From Planctomycetota bacterium (GTDB lineage Bacteria; Planctomycetota; Phycisphaerae; Sedimentisphaerales; Anaerobacaceae), in the NCBI GenBank assembly GCA_020344865.1, contig CP070830.1:1004504-1011564 (forward strand): DNA of 7,061 nt, given 5' to 3'. Made by a program: the position numbers and the translations under genes. The notes beneath the pieces are model-generated. The model saw only the letters and a program-made list of their open reading frames with translations. It did not search any database and had not been told where the DNA came from. Shown in pieces: positions 5,333-7,061 of the stretch. Each line of letters opens with the position of its first letter. Position 1 is the stretch's first letter.

Positions 5333-6532
5333 ATGGTGTCGGAGAAGATTTTCGGTGGTTTAGTGGTTGTGGCGGTCTGCGTGGTTCTTTTGGCAGCGGG
5401 TTGTGAGCCTGCGGCCCAGGAGACCGTCAAGCCGGAGGTCGAAGTTGAGGAACGGGCGTGGGAAGCGGCTGCGGAGGAGGCTGTTGCGGCCATTACGGAA
5501 GAACCGGTCGAACCGGAGGTAGAGGAGGAAGAAGTGGTTGCGGAGGCCGTAGAGGAAGAGGTTGTTGAGGAAGTTATCGAGGAGGCTGTAGAAGAGGAGG
5601 TGGAGGCGGTAGAAGAGGCGCCGGAAGCGGCGGCTGGAGAGGCAGCGACACTGGCATTGAAGTTTACACCGGGGGACGTAGCGAGTTACAGGCTGGTGAC
5701 GGACTCCGAGCGAAGTGTCAAGTGGGAGGGGGCGCTACCAAGTAAGTCGGGTTTTAAGAGCGACAGAAGGCAGAGCAAGCTGGAGATGACCTTTACCCAA
5801 GAGATACTGAGCGTGGATGAGGCGGGCAACGCAGTTGCGAAGCTTACGGTGGACGCTTTGAAGTATCTTGTGACAGTCAAGGACAAGACGCAGGTGGATT
5901 TCGACAGTACGCGAATAACGGACCCGGAGGGCGAGTTCGCGAAGATGCTGGGTCACAGTTTTACCATCGAGATTGCGCCGACTGGCGAGGTTACCAAGGT
6001 TATTGACGCGGAAGATATACGTACATCGGTCAGGAGGGCGCGGCGGGTCCCGAGGCGTGCATTAGCGTTTCTCAGGCCGGAGCCGCTTATGCGGCGTCAC
6101 AGCATACCGGCGTTACCGGTCGGCGAGAAGAAGCAATTCCGCGCGGGCGAGACTTACAGCGATATAAAGAGCTTTTCGTTCGGGTTGATGGGGTCGAAGG
6201 CTTACGAAAAGATTTTTACCGTAAAAGATATCAAAGAAACGGACGGTCGGCAGGTGGCCCTTGTTGAAATGAACGCTATTCCGACCGCAGAGAAGGCCCG
6301 GGAACTGTACGAGAAAGAGACTACGCACGACTTTTCGGAAGAGTTCGACAGGACGGACACGTACAGCGGGCAGTTAAAGATGGATTTGACCGCAGGGACA
6401 ATCGAAGAATGTTTCGAAGAGATGCAGATAAGCTGGACGCGCGTCCTTCAATCGGAGGAACAGCCGGAGCAGGGGCCCGCAGTTTTGACGATGGGCGAGA
6501 GCCGCGCATACAGCCTTAAAAGAATTGATTAG
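5333..6532 (+). CDS. Lipoprotein with Glu/Val-rich linker and a DUF6263-like domain (first of two paralogs)
   Basis: The product is 399 residues. A signal peptide with a Val/Leu-rich core ends in the lipobox LAAGC, with C24 as the lipidated residue. It should therefore be anchored in a membrane facing the periplasm. Residues about 31-103 are low-complexity Glu, Val and Ala (strings such as VEEEVVEEVIEEAVEEEV), a probable extended or helical acidic linker. From about 106 a beta-rich domain begins: LALKFTPGDVASYRLVTDSERSVKW, then KLEMTFTQEIL, SFTIEIAPTGEVTKVIDAEDI (199-219), an Arg-rich stretch (219-246), and a C-terminal part ending in GESRAYSLKRID. The layout is like DUF6263-type lipoproteins, but I am not certain of the family name. 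The next gene is a diverged paralog 89 bp downstream on the same strand. Function is unknown; there are no catalytic motifs. It has its own promoter and a good AGGAG site. Confidence 0.85.
   Translation: MVSEKIFGGLVVVAVCVVLLAAGCEPAAQETVKPEVEVEERAWEAAAEEAVAAITEEPVEPEVEEEEVVAEAVEEEVVEEVIEEAVEEEVEAVEEAPEAAAGEAATLALKFTPGDVASYRLVTDSERSVKWEGALPSKSGFKSDRRQSKLEMTFTQEILSVDEAGNAVAKLTVDALKYLVTVKDKTQVDFDSTRITDPEGEFAKMLGHSFTIEIAPTGEVTKVIDAEDIRTSVRRARRVPRRALAFLRPEPLMRRHSIPALPVGEKKQFRAGETYSDIKSFSFGLMGSKAYEKIFTVKDIKETDGRQVALVEMNAIPTAEKARELYEKETTHDFSEEFDRTDTYSGQLKMDLTAGTIEECFEEMQISWTRVLQSEEQPEQGPAVLTMGESRAYSLKRID
5423..5641 (+). repeat. Low-complexity Glu/Val/Ala-coding repeat
   Basis: Inside the first lipoprotein gene, GAG/GAA, GTT/GTA/GTG and GCN codons alternate as imperfect units of the kind V-E-E-E-V and E-A-V-E-E-E. 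The DNA is strongly purine-rich on the plus strand. Units are not identical, so it looks like an old expanded coding repeat rather than a fresh microsatellite. Confidence 0.6.
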
Positions 6533-6544
6533 ATAAAAGGTGTA

Positions 6545-6580
6545 TGAGGCTGATTTGCGCCTGTCAGTGTTTTGTTTTTG
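6545..6580 (+). terminator. Possible weak intrinsic terminator between the two lipoprotein genes
   Basis: TGAGGC (6545-6550) can pair with GCCTGTCA (6559-6566) as a 6-bp stem with a two-base bulge. A T-rich stretch, TGTTTTGTTTTT, lies in 6568-6579. The stem is poor. It may only attenuate read-through into the second paralog. Confidence 0.25.
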
Positions 6581-6621
6581 AAGCCGATATATAGAAATCA
6601 GAGCATTTGAAAGGGATAAAA

Positions 6622-7061
6622 TTGAGAGCGATACCAAGTATAATCGCGGTTGTTGTGGTAATTGTTCTTTCAGGCTGCGGCGGCGCAGTAAGGGAGGGGG
6701 AACTCCTGACCGTAGATTTCCAGGAGGGTCAGACGCTGCGGTATCAATTCGTCTCGAGCAGGGACATCGAGATTGACTGGGACCCGACTGCGAGCGGGCC
6801 GAAGCCACCGAAGGAGAAAGTGAACAAATCGAAAGAATCGATGCGAATGGTTGTCGCCTACAGTCCGGTTGAGGTGGACCCTTACGGTCTTACGACTGTA
6901 GAGGCCAAGTGCGAGTCGGTGAAGGTTCAGCGAGGAGACAAGCGCCAGCAAAGAGACGCGGTGGAGAGTCTGCGGGGCAAGACTTTTACGTTCAAGGTCG
7001 GTCCCACAGGCAAGATAGAGGATTATTCGGACCTGGACGAATTAATCCGCGAGATAGGCAA
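6622..7061 (+). CDS. Lipoprotein, paralog of the preceding gene (3' end outside window)
   Basis: 146 codons are visible and the frame is open to the window edge. The start is a TTG at 6622 with AAGGGA five bases upstream. A second TTG at 6607 would add five residues (MKGIK) and give a more basic n-region but lacks a clear Shine-Dalgarno; a TAG lies just above it. The signal peptide ends in the lipobox LSGC with C19 lipidated. The mature part matches the preceding lipoprotein in order: TVDFQEGQTLRYQFVSSRD with IEIDW shortly after (against FTPGDVASYRLVTDSERSVKW), then a strand ESMRMVVAYSPVEV. FTFKVGPTGKIEDYSDLDEL follows (against FTIEIAPTGEVTKVIDAEDI). Unlike its neighbour it has almost no linker between Cys and domain. 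Lys/Pro-rich residues 58-72 may form a loop. Function is unknown; the pair probably arose by duplication. Confidence 0.8.
   Translation, partial: MRAIPSIIAVVVVIVLSGCGGAVREGELLTVDFQEGQTLRYQFVSSRDIEIDWDPTASGPKPPKEKVNKSKESMRMVVAYSPVEVDPYGLTTVEAKCESVKVQRGDKRQQRDAVESLRGKTFTFKVGPTGKIEDYSDLDELIREIG

Noticed and set aside
6374..6951. Minus-strand frames opposite the two lipoprotein genes
   Set aside because: Low-complexity composition typical of antisense to GC-rich genes; the plus strand has lipoboxes and paralogy instead.

Overview
The window most likely comes from a Planctomycetota genome, perhaps a Phycisphaerae/Sedimentisphaerales-like lineage from an environmental sample. This is inference. 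It rests on the FtsQ-like C-terminus, a secreted protein with a lectin-like domain pattern that I associate with planctomycetes, YkgJ-type cysteine-cluster proteins, E/V-rich lipoproteins, and an intergenic repeat with CACGGATTT-type units of about 9 nt. No rRNA, tRNA, CRISPR array, transposase or integrase was seen.

Layout: (1) 1-327 (+), the 3' end of an ftsQ-like cell-division gene, not followed by ftsA. (2) 477-1706 (+), an AT-richer gene for a secreted protein with a probable jelly-roll N-terminal domain, behind a near-consensus promoter (397-425). (3) 1734-2608 (-), two overlapping YkgJ-family cysteine-cluster genes, convergent with the secreted-protein gene. (4) 2592-2690, a composite repeat and nested-palindrome region. 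It terminates the next module and supplies the start codon of the first YkgJ gene. (5) 2683-3410 (-), a nucleotidyltransferase (MNT) gene and a HEPN gene overlapping by ATGA. This resembles a minimal-nucleotidyltransferase toxin-antitoxin pair. Its own strong promoter lies so close to the first ATG that the mRNA would be nearly leaderless from that start. (6) 3496-5163 (-), ilvD, a complete dihydroxy-acid dehydratase of branched-chain amino acid synthesis. (7) 5333-6532 and 6622-7061 (+), two tandem paralogous lipoprotein genes, the second cut by the window edge. They diverge from ilvD across a 169-bp intergenic region with a good promoter for the lipoproteins.

The genes do not form one pathway. 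ilvD and the ftsQ-like gene are housekeeping. The MNT-HEPN pair is a typical accessory module and the AT-rich secreted-protein gene looks like an insertion next to a division gene. No clearly new system can be proven from sequence alone. The points most worth following up are the HEPN protein with Tyr where the catalytic His is expected, the gene start built out of an intergenic repeat, and the tandem pair of divergent lipoproteins.
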